Assembly (NCBI RefSeq): GCF_013280595.1 | Contig: NZ_JAAATY010000009.1 | Coordinates: forward strand, 248,001 to 312,000 | Length of the DNA stretch: 64,000 nucleotides | Source of the DNA: Kibdelosporangium persicum | Lineage (GTDB): Bacteria > Actinomycetota > Actinomycetes > Mycobacteriales > Pseudonocardiaceae | Direction of reading: 5' to 3' | Shown here: piece after piece, positions 26,329 to 35,737 of the stretch | Layout of the letters: the number at the start of each line of letters is the position of its first letter | How positions within the stretch are numbered: the stretch's first letter is position 1 | Position numbers and translations under genes: made by a program | Notes under the pieces: generated by a model | The model's input: only the letters and a program-made list of their open reading frames with translations | Databases searched by the model: none | Told to the model about the DNA's origin: nothing

Positions 26329-27129
26329 GTGCGTGCCATCTCCAGCGTGACCTCCGAGCAGCAAGCCGAGCGGATTCGGCGGTACTACGAGGAGAAGTCC
26401 AGGACCCGCCCCCGCAAGGGCGGGTCCTGGACCGGCCTGTCCCACGAGGAAGTCGTCGAACGCGTGCTGAACGAGTTCGACGAGCCAGGCGTTCCGGGCG
26501 CACAGCGCGACTACATGCGGGCCGCGGCCGGTGTGCTGCGCGATCTGGCGGCGATCGGGTTGCCGGTGCTGGCGGTCCAGGACCTCTACCAGTTACGGCT
26601 GAACTTCGGGCCGCCGATCGGCTCGAAGCCCATCGACTACCGCGCCGCGGTACCGGTGTTGCTCGACTGGATCACCAAAGTGGACTATCCCCCACTGGCG
26701 CACGACATCCTGCACGCGGTGTCGCCCGGCTTCGCCAAGAAACAGGCAAGACCGGTGCTGTTGCGGCTGTTCACGCGGCCACCGGCGGGCTCTCCGTTCA
26801 CTTTGGACAACCTCAGGGCGAGTCTCGGCATCTCGCTCGGCGACTTCGCCGATCCTTCGGTGGCGGACGAGTACATCGCCTTGGCACTGGACCGCGGCCA
26901 CGGGGAAGCACGGTCCGGGATCGTGCAGAAACTGCCCAAGACCAAAGACGAGCGTGTTCCGGAAGTGCTGCTCAGCCTGATGGACGATTCGGCTGTGGCG
27001 CCGTTCGCCATCCAGGCGCTGGGGCGGATCAAGTACGCGCCCGCGAAGCCGCACTTGGAGCGGGCGTTGGACAGCGAGGACTGGAACGTACGGACTCAGG
27101 CGAAGAAGGCACTGAAGCGACTCGACTGA
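26329..27129 (+). CDS. HEAT-repeat protein, candidate immunity protein for the upstream toxin
   Basis: This 266-residue helical protein ends in HEAT-like repeats (VPEVLLSLMDDSAVAPFAI, then RALDSEDWNVRTQAKKALKRL). It begins 7 bases after the toxin stop. In polymorphic toxin loci the gene directly after the toxin normally encodes its inhibitor, and HEAT or SUKH-type folds are common, so immunity is a reasonable inference but untested. There is no signal peptide, which fits a cytoplasmic protector. It contains a TTA codon (YQ-L-RLN), like the toxin gene. The start is uncertain: GTG at 26329 or GTG at 26347, neither with a well-spaced ribosome site. Confidence 0.7.
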   Translation: MRAISSVTSEQQAERIRRYYEEKSRTRPRKGGSWTGLSHEEVVERVLNEFDEPGVPGAQRDYMRAAAGVLRDLAAIGLPVLAVQDLYQLRLNFGPPIGSKPIDYRAAVPVLLDWITKVDYPPLAHDILHAVSPGFAKKQARPVLLRLFTRPPAGSPFTLDNLRASLGISLGDFADPSVADEYIALALDRGHGEARSGIVQKLPKTKDERVPEVLLSLMDDSAVAPFAIQALGRIKYAPAKPHLERALDSEDWNVRTQAKKALKRLD

Positions 27130-27140
27130 GCACAGTTGTG

Positions 27141-27166
27141 TGGGACGGGCGCACGGACCCGTCCCA
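27141..27166. terminator. Bidirectional hairpin between immunity gene and tRNA-Arg
   Basis: Perfect 9-bp arms (TGGGACGGG, 27141-27149, and complement, 27158-27166) with an 8-base loop, extendable by a further pair, lie between the rightward HEAT gene and the leftward tRNA-Arg gene. Confidence 0.65.
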
Positions 27167-27212
27167 CCAGCACCCCACATGTTGCTCCACACTCACCCGC
27201 CGTGCCGGGCGG

Positions 27213-27286
27213 CGTCCTCGCGAGGATTCGAACCCCGGGCCTCGGCGTTCGTAGCGCCGCGCTCTCTCCGGCTGAGCTACGAGGAC
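27213..27286 (-). tRNA. tRNA-Arg(ACG)
   Basis: The 74-base minus-strand sequence folds as a cloverleaf: acceptor GTCCTCG/CGAGGAC, D stem GCTC/GAGC, anticodon stem CGGCG/CGCCG with loop CTACGAA (anticodon ACG) and T stem with loop TTCGAAT. The terminal A of CCA is not encoded. A34 of this tRNA is the substrate of TadA (5440-5895). Confidence 0.93.
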
Positions 27287-27299
27287 ATTTCACAGAAAA

Positions 27300-27332
27300 G
27301 AGCCGCCGAATCGGATTCCCGATCGGCGGCTC
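27300..27332 (-). terminator. Terminator-like hairpin upstream of tRNA-Arg
   Basis: Ten-bp arms (27300-27309 and 27323-27332) enclose a further 4-bp stem with an ATTC loop. On the minus strand a TTTT run follows directly. It would stop leftward transcription arriving from the aminopeptidase side before the tRNA promoter. Confidence 0.55.
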
Positions 27333-27605
27333 TCGCGCGCTGACTCAATTCTTCAGCAGCGAGAGCCATCCTGACCTGCACGGAAGCACATGTCTCGGTC
27401 GTCGGACCAGTTCATTTCACTTCCCCCTTCCGGTGTTGACAGGAATGACTATGACGCATTCCGGGTTGCCGGTCCAACGATTATTCGACCGGCGGAAACC
27501 TTGCAGCGGATACGTCAACGTGACGCGGGTGAAGGAGGCGCCGCCCGGTGGGCGCCGGGCCACGGTTGCAGCTCGGGGCTGCGACAAGGCTCGGTAGTGG
27601 CTGGC

Positions 27606-27635
27606 GGCCCGCCGCTGAGAGGTCAACGGCGGGCC
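27606..27635 (-). terminator. Hairpin after the aminopeptidase gene
   Basis: Perfect 9-bp arms GGCCCGCCG (27606-27614) and CGGCGGGCC (27627-27635) with a 12-base loop lie just beyond the stop of the leftward gene at 27649. Confidence 0.6.
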
Positions 27636-27648
27636 CCGGGTGAGTGGT

Positions 27649-28826
<1,178 letters not shown>

Positions 28827-28974
28827 GGAAATGAAAAAGCCACCCGTCGCACGCGACAGGTGGCTCCCGGTCTCCATGACGTTTCAAACCGTCATGGCGG
28901 GGAACCACCACAGTGCATGCGATTGCGCTTTGTCATGGGTAAAGCGTCGCATGCCGGTCAACAGGGTTTCCACC

Positions 28975-29085
28975 TGTGGACAACCCTGTGGATGAGTGGC
29001 CTGGCCTGTGGATAACCCCCCTCGCATCCGCAGGCCGAGGCCCTCGGCGGTGTGGATGGCCGCGACGCGCGTCCCCTGTGGACAA
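28975..29085. other. Cluster of DnaA-box-like 9-mers
   Basis: Within 111 bases there are five same-direction 9-mers related to the complement of the actinobacterial DnaA box. TGTGGACAA occurs at 28975-28983 and 29077-29085 (complement TTGTCCACA, consensus). TGTGGATAA is at 29007-29015 (complement TTATCCACA, consensus), TGTGGATGA at 28987-28995, and TGTGGATGG at 29051-29059 (weaker). No dnaA or dnaN gene is near. The rest of the 28827-29267 gap shows only a possible -10 box (TACTAT, 29222-29227) for the next gene. Confidence 0.6.
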
Positions 29086-29267
29086 GTCAGTCCGCCGACG
29101 TCGGCGCGCGGTGTTCACCCGATTGGCCCCCACCTGGCCGTCACCTGCGGGTTCACCGCTTTCCGGTACGCCCATCCGACAATCTGGTTCATCCGTGGTT
29201 CACGGCACACACCGGACGCCTTACTATGCGTATCCGTCATGGGGGGCCGGGAAAGGAGCAGCCCAGG

Positions 29268-30131
29268 GTGCCGAAAAGAGTCAATGACCTGTTCAACCTG
29301 GAGACCGTGAGGCGTGCGATGCGGGACAAGGCCGTCCGCATCGTCGACCAGGTTGTCAGCCGCTACCACCATGAGCAGGCCGAGCACATCGCCCGCCTGG
29401 AGCGGCAGGTCACTGAGCTGCGCGAACAGCTGCACAAGGAAATCGTGCACCAAGGGGACCGGACCAGGGACCGGGTGCTGGAGTTCGAGATCCGGCACCG
29501 CCGCGACATCCCGTTCGCGGCCGACCATGAGGCCGCGCAGGAAAGCGCGCGGTTCGTGCACGAACACATGCCGACCAAGCAGGCGTTCCCGCACGCGCAC
29601 GCCACCCTCGAGCACGCGCTCTCGCTGGCCCCGCGCGGCGGCCTGGCGCTGGAGTTCGGTGTGTGGCAGGGCACCACGCTCAAGATCATCGCCACCGACC
29701 GCGACGGCGAGGGCGTCTACGGCTTCGACTCCTTCGAAGGACTGCCGGAGGACTGGCGCAGCGGGTTCCCCGCCGGGCACTTCACCGTCGAGGGACTGCC
29801 GGACGTGCCCGGCGCCGAACTGGTCGTCGGCTGGTTCGACGACACCCTGCCCGGCTTCCTCGACGAGCACCCCGGCGTGGTGGATTTCCTGCACGTCGAC
29901 GGCGACCTCTACAGCTCCGCGAAGACCGTTCTCGACCTGGTCGGCCCGCGGTTGCGCGAGGGCAGCGTGATCCTGTTCGACGAGTTCTTCAATTTCCCCG
30001 GCTGGCAGAACCACGAGTACAAGGCGTGGATGGAGTACGTGGAGCGCACCGGCGTCCAGTTCACGTACGAGGGCTACACGTGGAACAACGAGCAGGTCAT
30101 CGCGAAGGTGACCAAACCGGGCCGACACTGA
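29268..30131 (+). CDS. TylF/MycF-type SAM-dependent methyltransferase
   Basis: The protein has 287 residues. After a charged coiled-coil N-terminus (about 1-80), the class I methyltransferase core starts with LALEFGVWQGTTLKIIA and continues with GVYGFDSFEGLPEDW. FLHVDGDLYSSAKTVLD and a later Asp in ILFDEFFNFPGW follow; these residues bind the metal in the TylF/MycF sugar O-methyltransferase family. The GTG at 29268 follows AAAGGAG by about 11 bases. It precedes cell-wall glycosyltransferase genes, so it may methylate an envelope sugar rather than a secondary metabolite; that is inference from position. Confidence 0.8.
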   Translation: MPKRVNDLFNLETVRRAMRDKAVRIVDQVVSRYHHEQAEHIARLERQVTELREQLHKEIVHQGDRTRDRVLEFEIRHRRDIPFAADHEAAQESARFVHEHMPTKQAFPHAHATLEHALSLAPRGGLALEFGVWQGTTLKIIATDRDGEGVYGFDSFEGLPEDWRSGFPAGHFTVEGLPDVPGAELVVGWFDDTLPGFLDEHPGVVDFLHVDGDLYSSAKTVLDLVGPRLREGSVILFDEFFNFPGWQNHEYKAWMEYVERTGVQFTYEGYTWNNEQVIAKVTKPGRH

Positions 30132-30145
30132 CCTGAACCGATGGT

Positions 30146-30182
30146 GAACAGGCCGCGTCCGCGAGAGGGACGCGGCCTGTTC
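30146..30182 (+). terminator. Terminator after the TylF-type gene
   Basis: Perfect 15-bp arms (GAACAGGCCGCGTCC, 30146-30160, and complement, 30168-30182) with a 7-base loop, 14 bases past the stop. Confidence 0.85.
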
Positions 30183-30310
30183 CCGTTGTGGCCCCGGGGC
30201 CGGGTTCTGGCTCGTCCGGCCCATAACTACACTTTCCTCCTGTTCGCAGCCGGGGGAACTGATCGCTGCTGATCAAGCCGAGCGCGCAAAATGATCGAGA
30301 GGGCAGACCG

Positions 30311-32620
30311 TTGATTGACGGGAGTACGGCCGCCGACGTGCGACCGGACGAGAACGCCACCGGACGGTCCGTCCCGGAGTGGCTGTGGGTCATCGCCATC
30401 GGTCTGATCGGCGCGCTGGTCTTCCTGATCCCGTACCTGCAGAACCCGTACTTCTACTACATCGGTGACAACCCCGAGTCGTTCGTGCCGAACTGGTACC
30501 ACTACGGCGAGCAGCTGCTCAAGGGCATCTGGCCGACGGTCGACTCGGCGGGCTGGTACGGCGGCAACTACATCGGCGAGGCCGCGGCGTCCACCTGGAA
30601 CCCGGTCTTCGTAGTCTGCTACATCATCGTCGCGCAGTTCAACAGCCTGACAGCGGCGGCGGCGTTCGTGATGATCGCGCACCTGTCGCTGCTGTCGATG
30701 GGCACGTACCTGCTGGCCCGTGAGTACGGCGCCGCGCGCGTGTCGTCGACGGTGTTCGCGTTCGCCGTGCCGCTGAGCGGCTTCACCTTGTACTACGAGG
30801 CCTCCGGCTGGCCGGCCGGTCTGGCCGCGTTCGTGTGGGTCACCTGGTTCTGGTGGGCGGCCCACCGGTTCGCGCGCGGGGCGTCGTCCCCGCTGCTGCC
30901 GTTCCTGATCGGCGCGATGGCGATGACCATCGGCAACCCGTACGCGGCGCTGGGCCTGATCATCGTGATGTTCGGCATCGGCGTCGAGCTGCTGGTCCGC
31001 AAGAACGTCCGGACCTTCGTGAACCTGGCCATCATGGGCGCCTGTGTCGGCTCGGTGGCCGTGCTGGTGTTCTTCCCGCTGCTCGGGGCGATGCCGGTGA
31101 CGTCGCGCCAGGAGCTGGCGATGATCGCCAACGACACGTTCCTGGTGCCCGGCGTCGGTGACCTGGTCTCGTCGAGCGCACCGAGCTACCTGCCTGCGAT
31201 CACCAACTGGGGCGGGCAGGTCCGCGAGAACCTGCCGTCCACGTACTTCGTCTGGTTCGCCATCCCGCTGCTGCCGTGGCTGCGCTGGCGCACGCTGCTC
31301 AAGCCGGCTCGTTCGCTGGTCAGCCTGGGTGTGGTCGGCGCGATCTACGCGATGCTGAGCTTCGGCCCGTCGAACCTGTGGCTGTTCCGCTGGCCGATCC
31401 GGCTGATCGAGTACCTCTACCTGGCGATGGCCGTGCTGCTGGCCGTCGTGCTGTCCAAGGGCCTGGCCAAGGACCACTTCCGCAACCGGGCGCTGGCCAC
31501 GGTCGGCCTGGTCGGGGTCGGCGCGTACCTGTCGTTCGCGGTCCGGCCGGAGTTCTGGCGGATGCACGCGCTGGCGACCGTGCTGGTCCTGCTCTTCTTC
31601 TTCGCCGCACTGTGGGCGTACAAGAAGCGCGGCTGGTACGCGTTGGGCGCGATGCTGCTGGTCGGCACGGTCGGCATCGCCACGTACCAGACCAACCGGA
31701 TCCCGTACCCGGGCGTCGCGGTCGGCCCATCGATCGTGCCGGCGAGCGACGTCAACCGGGTCAAGGCGGGCACCGACGACTACAAGGGCACCTACCTGCA
31801 ACTGGCGTCGCAGGGCCTGGTCAAGGGCACCAGCGAGCAGGACGACGGCGAAGTCATGTTCGGCAACCTGTCCGTGCTGACCGGGCACGAGTCGATCACC
31901 CGGTACAGCGGCATCGGCTTCACCGAGTTCACCTCGGCGCTGTGCATGGACTACAAGGGCTCGGTGTGCCCGGACGCGTACCGCAACGCGTTTCGAACCG
32001 TTCAGGGCACCGACATCCCGTTGATCGACGCGCTGCGTGTGCAGACGCTCGTGCTGCAGGACGCGCTGTTCCCCGATGTCGTGAACAACCCGCCGCCGAA
32101 GGGCTGGAGCGTCGCGGAGCGTGAAAGCGGACGCACCGTGTGGACACGGGACGCGCCGCTGGCATACCCGGGCCGCGTATCCTGGGCCTCACGTGGCACC
32201 ACGGTGGTCTCCTCGATCTCCGAACCCGCCACCGAGCAGGTCAAATTCAATGCGCCCGCCGGGGGCGGGACGCTGCTATTCGCTCGCCTTGACTGGCCCG
32301 GATACAGCGCCACAGTCGACGGCAAGACGGTCGAGGTCCGCAACGGGGACGCCGGCCTGATCACCATCGACGTGCCCGCCGGTGAGCACACGCTCGTGCT
32401 GGACTACGAGACTCCAGGGCTGCGACTCGGCGTGACCCTCCTGGCCGGGGCGACCCTGGTGGTGCTGATCCAGACGTTCTGGTGGTGGCGGACCGTCCGC
32501 CGCACCCGGCGCCGCAACGACGCGGAGCCGAACCCCCGAAGTGACGGTGGCGTCGCCGATGCCACCACCGAGATCTCCCCGGTCCTGACGCCCGCGGGAC
32601 CACACGACGAGAGAATCTGA
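30311..32620 (+). CDS. Large multi-spanning membrane protein (YfhO/GT-C-like)
   Basis: The protein has 769 residues with about thirteen membrane helices in the first 510. A periplasmic region of about 200 residues with beta-rich pattern follows (GRVSWASRGTTVVSSISEP, then VDGKTVEVRNGDAGLITIDVPAGEHTLVLDYE), then a last helix and a polar tail. This is the layout of YfhO-like GT-C fold proteins, which add sugars from lipid carriers to cell-wall polymers. The early loop holds Asp residues (IGDNPESFVPNWYHYGE) where GT-C enzymes have their catalytic acid. It starts with TTG at 30311 behind GAGAGGG, and lies 15 bases upstream of glfT2, so a joint role in arabinogalactan assembly is likely. Confidence 0.7.
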   Translation: MIDGSTAADVRPDENATGRSVPEWLWVIAIGLIGALVFLIPYLQNPYFYYIGDNPESFVPNWYHYGEQLLKGIWPTVDSAGWYGGNYIGEAAASTWNPVFVVCYIIVAQFNSLTAAAAFVMIAHLSLLSMGTYLLAREYGAARVSSTVFAFAVPLSGFTLYYEASGWPAGLAAFVWVTWFWWAAHRFARGASSPLLPFLIGAMAMTIGNPYAALGLIIVMFGIGVELLVRKNVRTFVNLAIMGACVGSVAVLVFFPLLGAMPVTSRQELAMIANDTFLVPGVGDLVSSSAPSYLPAITNWGGQVRENLPSTYFVWFAIPLLPWLRWRTLLKPARSLVSLGVVGAIYAMLSFGPSNLWLFRWPIRLIEYLYLAMAVLLAVVLSKGLAKDHFRNRALATVGLVGVGAYLSFAVRPEFWRMHALATVLVLLFFFAALWAYKKRGWYALGAMLLVGTVGIATYQTNRIPYPGVAVGPSIVPASDVNRVKAGTDDYKGTYLQLASQGLVKGTSEQDDGEVMFGNLSVLTGHESITRYSGIGFTEFTSALCMDYKGSVCPDAYRNAFRTVQGTDIPLIDALRVQTLVLQDALFPDVVNNPPPKGWSVAERESGRTVWTRDAPLAYPGRVSWASRGTTVVSSISEPATEQVKFNAPAGGGTLLFARLDWPGYSATVDGKTVEVRNGDAGLITIDVPAGEHTLVLDYETPGLRLGVTLLAGATLVVLIQTFWWWRTVRRTRRRNDAEPNPRSDGGVADATTEISPVLTPAGPHDERI

Positions 32621-32635
32621 GGAGCAGGAAACCGC

Positions 32636-34504
32636 ATGCCGACCCAGCAGGAGCAGAAGGTGGCCAAGCCCCAGAAGACAGGCGGCTCCCAATCGAGCAT
32701 CCGCGGCGTGGTTCAGCGAATCCTGTTCGCCTCACCCAGCCCGCAGGCGCCCAACGAGCTGTACTCGCTCGGAACCTACGGTGCTGTCCGGCCGGAACGC
32801 CACCGCGTGGTCGTCGAGCCGGACGCCCGGCTGACCACGAACACGTACTTCGGCCGGCTGCCCGCGAGCTACCTGCAGCGCTGGACGCGGATTCGTGAGC
32901 TGGAGGCGGTGTTCCGGGTCCGCGGCTCGGGCAGGCTGGAGATCCACGCGTCGGACGCCGAGGGTGAGCCCCGGATCCTGTCCACCGCCGAGGTCGCCAC
33001 CCCGGCCGAGCAGGAGGTCCGGCTGAAGGTCACGCTCGACCGCTTCATGGACGGCGGCTCGATCTGGGTCGAGGCCGTGACCACGGCCGAGGAGCTGACC
33101 ATCGAGGACGTCCGCTGGGTGGTCGGCGAGCCGCTGCGGGACCGGTTGACCTCGGTGGTCATCTGCACGTTCAACCGTGCCGACGACTGCCTGAACACCA
33201 TGCGCGCGCTCGGCGAGGACACCGAGCTGCTGGCCACGCTCGAGCACGTCTACGTGGTCGACCAGGGCAACGACACCGTGCAGAGCCGTGAGGGCTTCGA
33301 CAAGGTCGTCGAGCTGTTCCAGGGCAAGCTGCGCTACCTGCGTCAGCCGAACCTGGGCGGCGCGGGCGGCTTCACCCGCGGCATGTTCGAGATCAGCGGC
33401 GTCGGCGGCAAGCACGCCAACGTCCTGCTGATGGACGACGACGTGCTGCTGGAGCCGGAGACGGTCCTGCGTATGGCGTCGTTCGCCAACAACGCGACCG
33501 ACCCGGTCATCGTCGGCGGCCAGATGCTGTACCTGTACCACCCGAACCGCCTGCACATCGGTGCCGAGACCACGGACCTCGCGCTGCTCAAGCCGGGTGT
33601 GCCGGTGGCCGGCGCGGTGCACAACGTGGACCTGACCAAGGAGCTGCCGCACCGCAGGGTGACGGCCGGCTACAACGCCTGGTGGTCCTGCCTGATCCCG
33701 GCCGAGGTGATCGAGCGCTGCGGCCTGCCGCTGCCGCTGTTCTTCCAGTGGGACGACATCGAGTACGGCACCCGTGCGGGCCGCCACGGCTTCGCGACCG
33801 TCACGCTGCCCGGCGCGGCCGTGTGGCACGCGGACTTCGCGTGGAAGGACTGGGACGACTGGGCCCGGTACTTCAGCCTGCGCAACTCGCTGATCACGTC
33901 CGCGCTGCACTGGGACGGCTTCGACGGCAAGACCGCGGCGAAGGTGCTGGCCAAGCAGCTGGCCGAGTACCTCGTGTCGATGCAGTACGGCATGGCGGCG
34001 ACCCTGCTGAAGGCCCTTGAGGACTTCCTGACCGGCCCGTCGGTGCTCACCGACGGCGGTGTGGCGGCGGCGGCCGATATCCGCAAGCTGCGCAACGACT
34101 ACCCGGACACCCACCGCAAGCAGCCCGCCGACCTGCAGGTCGAGGGGGCTTCGACGCTGCCGATCATCGACGACCCGGGCAACCCGTCGCTGCCCAAGGC
34201 CGTGATGGTCAAGCGTGTGCTGAACATCCTGACCGGCCGCAACGGCGGCGCGGCGCAGATCATGGCCCGCGACGCCAAGTGGTGGCACGTCTCGCTGTTC
34301 AAGTCGGTGATCGTCACGGACTCCGCGCAGGACGCGTTCCGCGTGCGGCAGTTCGACCGTGAGGTCGTCGTCGACCTGGCCAAGCGGGGCACGAAGATGC
34401 TGGCGCGGCTGGCCAAGGAAGGCGTCGACGCCCGTGAGGCGTGGCGTGGCGCCATGGGCGAGCTGACCACCCGGGAGAACTGGGACCGCCTCTTCAAGTC
34501 CTGA
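32636..34504 (+). CDS. glfT2: Galactofuranosyltransferase GlfT2
   Basis: This 622-residue enzyme closely matches the architecture of mycobacterial GlfT2 (about 637 residues). An N-terminal beta-sandwich is followed by a GT-A fold starting TSVVICTFNRADDCLNTM, with the metal-binding triad Asp267-Asp268-Asp269 (LLMDDDVLLEPETVL). The catalytic segment is FFQWDDIEYGTRAGR (Trp372-Asp374), the conserved His398 is in AVWHADFAWKDWDDW, and a helical C-terminal domain follows. It polymerises galactofuranose from UDP-Galf onto the lipid-linked galactan of arabinogalactan. Its presence is the best evidence for a mycolata/Pseudonocardiales-type wall. It follows a membrane protein gene by 15 bases and is closed by a hairpin. 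Confidence 0.93.
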   Translation: MPTQQEQKVAKPQKTGGSQSSIRGVVQRILFASPSPQAPNELYSLGTYGAVRPERHRVVVEPDARLTTNTYFGRLPASYLQRWTRIRELEAVFRVRGSGRLEIHASDAEGEPRILSTAEVATPAEQEVRLKVTLDRFMDGGSIWVEAVTTAEELTIEDVRWVVGEPLRDRLTSVVICTFNRADDCLNTMRALGEDTELLATLEHVYVVDQGNDTVQSREGFDKVVELFQGKLRYLRQPNLGGAGGFTRGMFEISGVGGKHANVLLMDDDVLLEPETVLRMASFANNATDPVIVGGQMLYLYHPNRLHIGAETTDLALLKPGVPVAGAVHNVDLTKELPHRRVTAGYNAWWSCLIPAEVIERCGLPLPLFFQWDDIEYGTRAGRHGFATVTLPGAAVWHADFAWKDWDDWARYFSLRNSLITSALHWDGFDGKTAAKVLAKQLAEYLVSMQYGMAATLLKALEDFLTGPSVLTDGGVAAAADIRKLRNDYPDTHRKQPADLQVEGASTLPIIDDPGNPSLPKAVMVKRVLNILTGRNGGAAQIMARDAKWWHVSLFKSVIVTDSAQDAFRVRQFDREVVVDLAKRGTKMLARLAKEGVDAREAWRGAMGELTTRENWDRLFKS

Positions 34505-34517
34505 TTTCTGGCAGCGG

Positions 34518-34547
34518 AAGGCTGGAGTGGTTCGTCACTCCGGCCTT
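34518..34547 (+). terminator. Terminator after glfT2
   Basis: Twelve-bp arms with one G-T pair (34518-34529 and 34536-34547) and a 6-base loop, followed by T-rich sequence, 13 bases after the stop. Confidence 0.75.
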
Positions 34548-34591
34548 TCTGTCGTTTCACAACCGTCGCGGCTGGGCACCCCACAGGGAGT

Positions 34592-35734
34592 TTGTCCGCG
34601 CGACCCGCGGAGGGTGTCTTGCTGGCCGACCGCTACAGAATCGACGAGCTGCTCGGAACCGGGGGCATGGCCGACGTGTACCGCGGGTGGGACACGCTCC
34701 TGCAGCGGTCGGTCGCGATCAAGGTGTTCCGCGAGCAGGCGGACGTCACGGCACGCCGCCGCTTCGACAACGAGGTCCAGATGCTGGCCACGTTGTCCCA
34801 TCCCGGCCTGGTCTCGGTCTTCGACGCCGACACCGACCGGCAGACGCCGTTCGCCGTGTTGCAGCTCGTCGAAGGCCAGACGTTGCGTGCCCGGATCCGC
34901 CAGGGACCACTGTCGGCCGACGAGGTTCGTACCCTGGGCGCGCAGATCGCCGACGCTTTGGCGTACGTGCACGACGAGGGCGTGATCCACCGGGACGTCA
35001 AGCCTGCCAACGTCCTGCTCGACAGCGACGGCACGGCCTACCTGGCGGACTTCGGCCTCGCCAAGGCCGTGGACGCGACCCGGATGACCCAGGCCGACAT
35101 GTTGGTGGGCACGGCGGCGTACCTGGCCCCCGAACAGGTCCGCGGCGGCGACCTGGACTCCCGGGTGGACGTCTACGCCCTCGGCCTGGTCCTGCTGGAA
35201 TGCCTCACCGGCCACCGGGAGTACGAGGGCAACGAGATAGAGACCGCGGTGGCCCGGTTGCACCGCCCACCGGCGATCCCGCCGGACCTGCCGGCCGACC
35301 TGGTCCGGCTGCTGTCGTCGATGACCTCACTGACTCCACGCCGCCGTCCCACCGCCGCGGAGTGCGCCGCGGCCCTGCGCAGATCCGAGACCCTGACCCT
35401 TGTGCCACCTCGGCGTTCCGCGAGGAAGCTGGTGGCGGCAGGTGTCGGCGCGTTGTTCGCGACCACCGCCCTGGTCTGGACTACCGCGAGCAGCGGCAGT
35501 CACGATCCGGTGATCAGCGATCCCCGGCTGGCGCCCGCGTCGGTCGCTCCGCCTGCCGCCGTGCCGGTCGCGGAACCCGCCGTCGCCCCGCCGACGACTC
35601 AGACCGCGGTCGACGCCATCCGCAACCAACCCGTCGTCAAGCACGACGTCGGCGCCCCTCCGAACGACCACAGGCAGGGCCCGAACAAGGGCAAAGGCAA
35701 AGGTTCGAACAGCGGCAAGAAGCCGAAGCACTGA
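34592..35734 (+). CDS. Membrane-anchored Ser/Thr protein kinase (PknB-like, no PASTA)
   Basis: The protein has 380 residues. The kinase domain (about 12-265) is complete: glycine loop LLGTGGMADVYRG, lysine in VAIKVF, catalytic loop VIHRDVKPANVLL, DFG in LADFGLAKA and GTAAYLAPEQV. One membrane helix follows (about 285-305), then a Pro/Ala-rich and finally Gly/Lys-rich outer tail (GKGKGSNSGKKPK) without PASTA or sensor domain. The start is uncertain: TTG at 34592 is close to GGGAG, while an in-frame TTG at 34619 has a better-spaced GGAGGG. It converges with the LCP gene. It probably relays envelope signals, as such kinases do; targets unknown. Confidence 0.88.
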   Translation: MSARPAEGVLLADRYRIDELLGTGGMADVYRGWDTLLQRSVAIKVFREQADVTARRRFDNEVQMLATLSHPGLVSVFDADTDRQTPFAVLQLVEGQTLRARIRQGPLSADEVRTLGAQIADALAYVHDEGVIHRDVKPANVLLDSDGTAYLADFGLAKAVDATRMTQADMLVGTAAYLAPEQVRGGDLDSRVDVYALGLVLLECLTGHREYEGNEIETAVARLHRPPAIPPDLPADLVRLLSSMTSLTPRRRPTAAECAAALRRSETLTLVPPRRSARKLVAAGVGALFATTALVWTTASSGSHDPVISDPRLAPASVAPPAAVPVAEPAVAPPTTQTAVDAIRNQPVVKHDVGAPPNDHRQGPNKGKGKGSNSGKKPKH

Positions 35735-35737
35735 CCG

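Noticed and set aside
28975-29085. The DnaA-box cluster as the chromosomal origin oriC.
   Set aside because: No dnaA, dnaN or AT-rich unwinding region adjoins it; only a titration or control role is reasonable.
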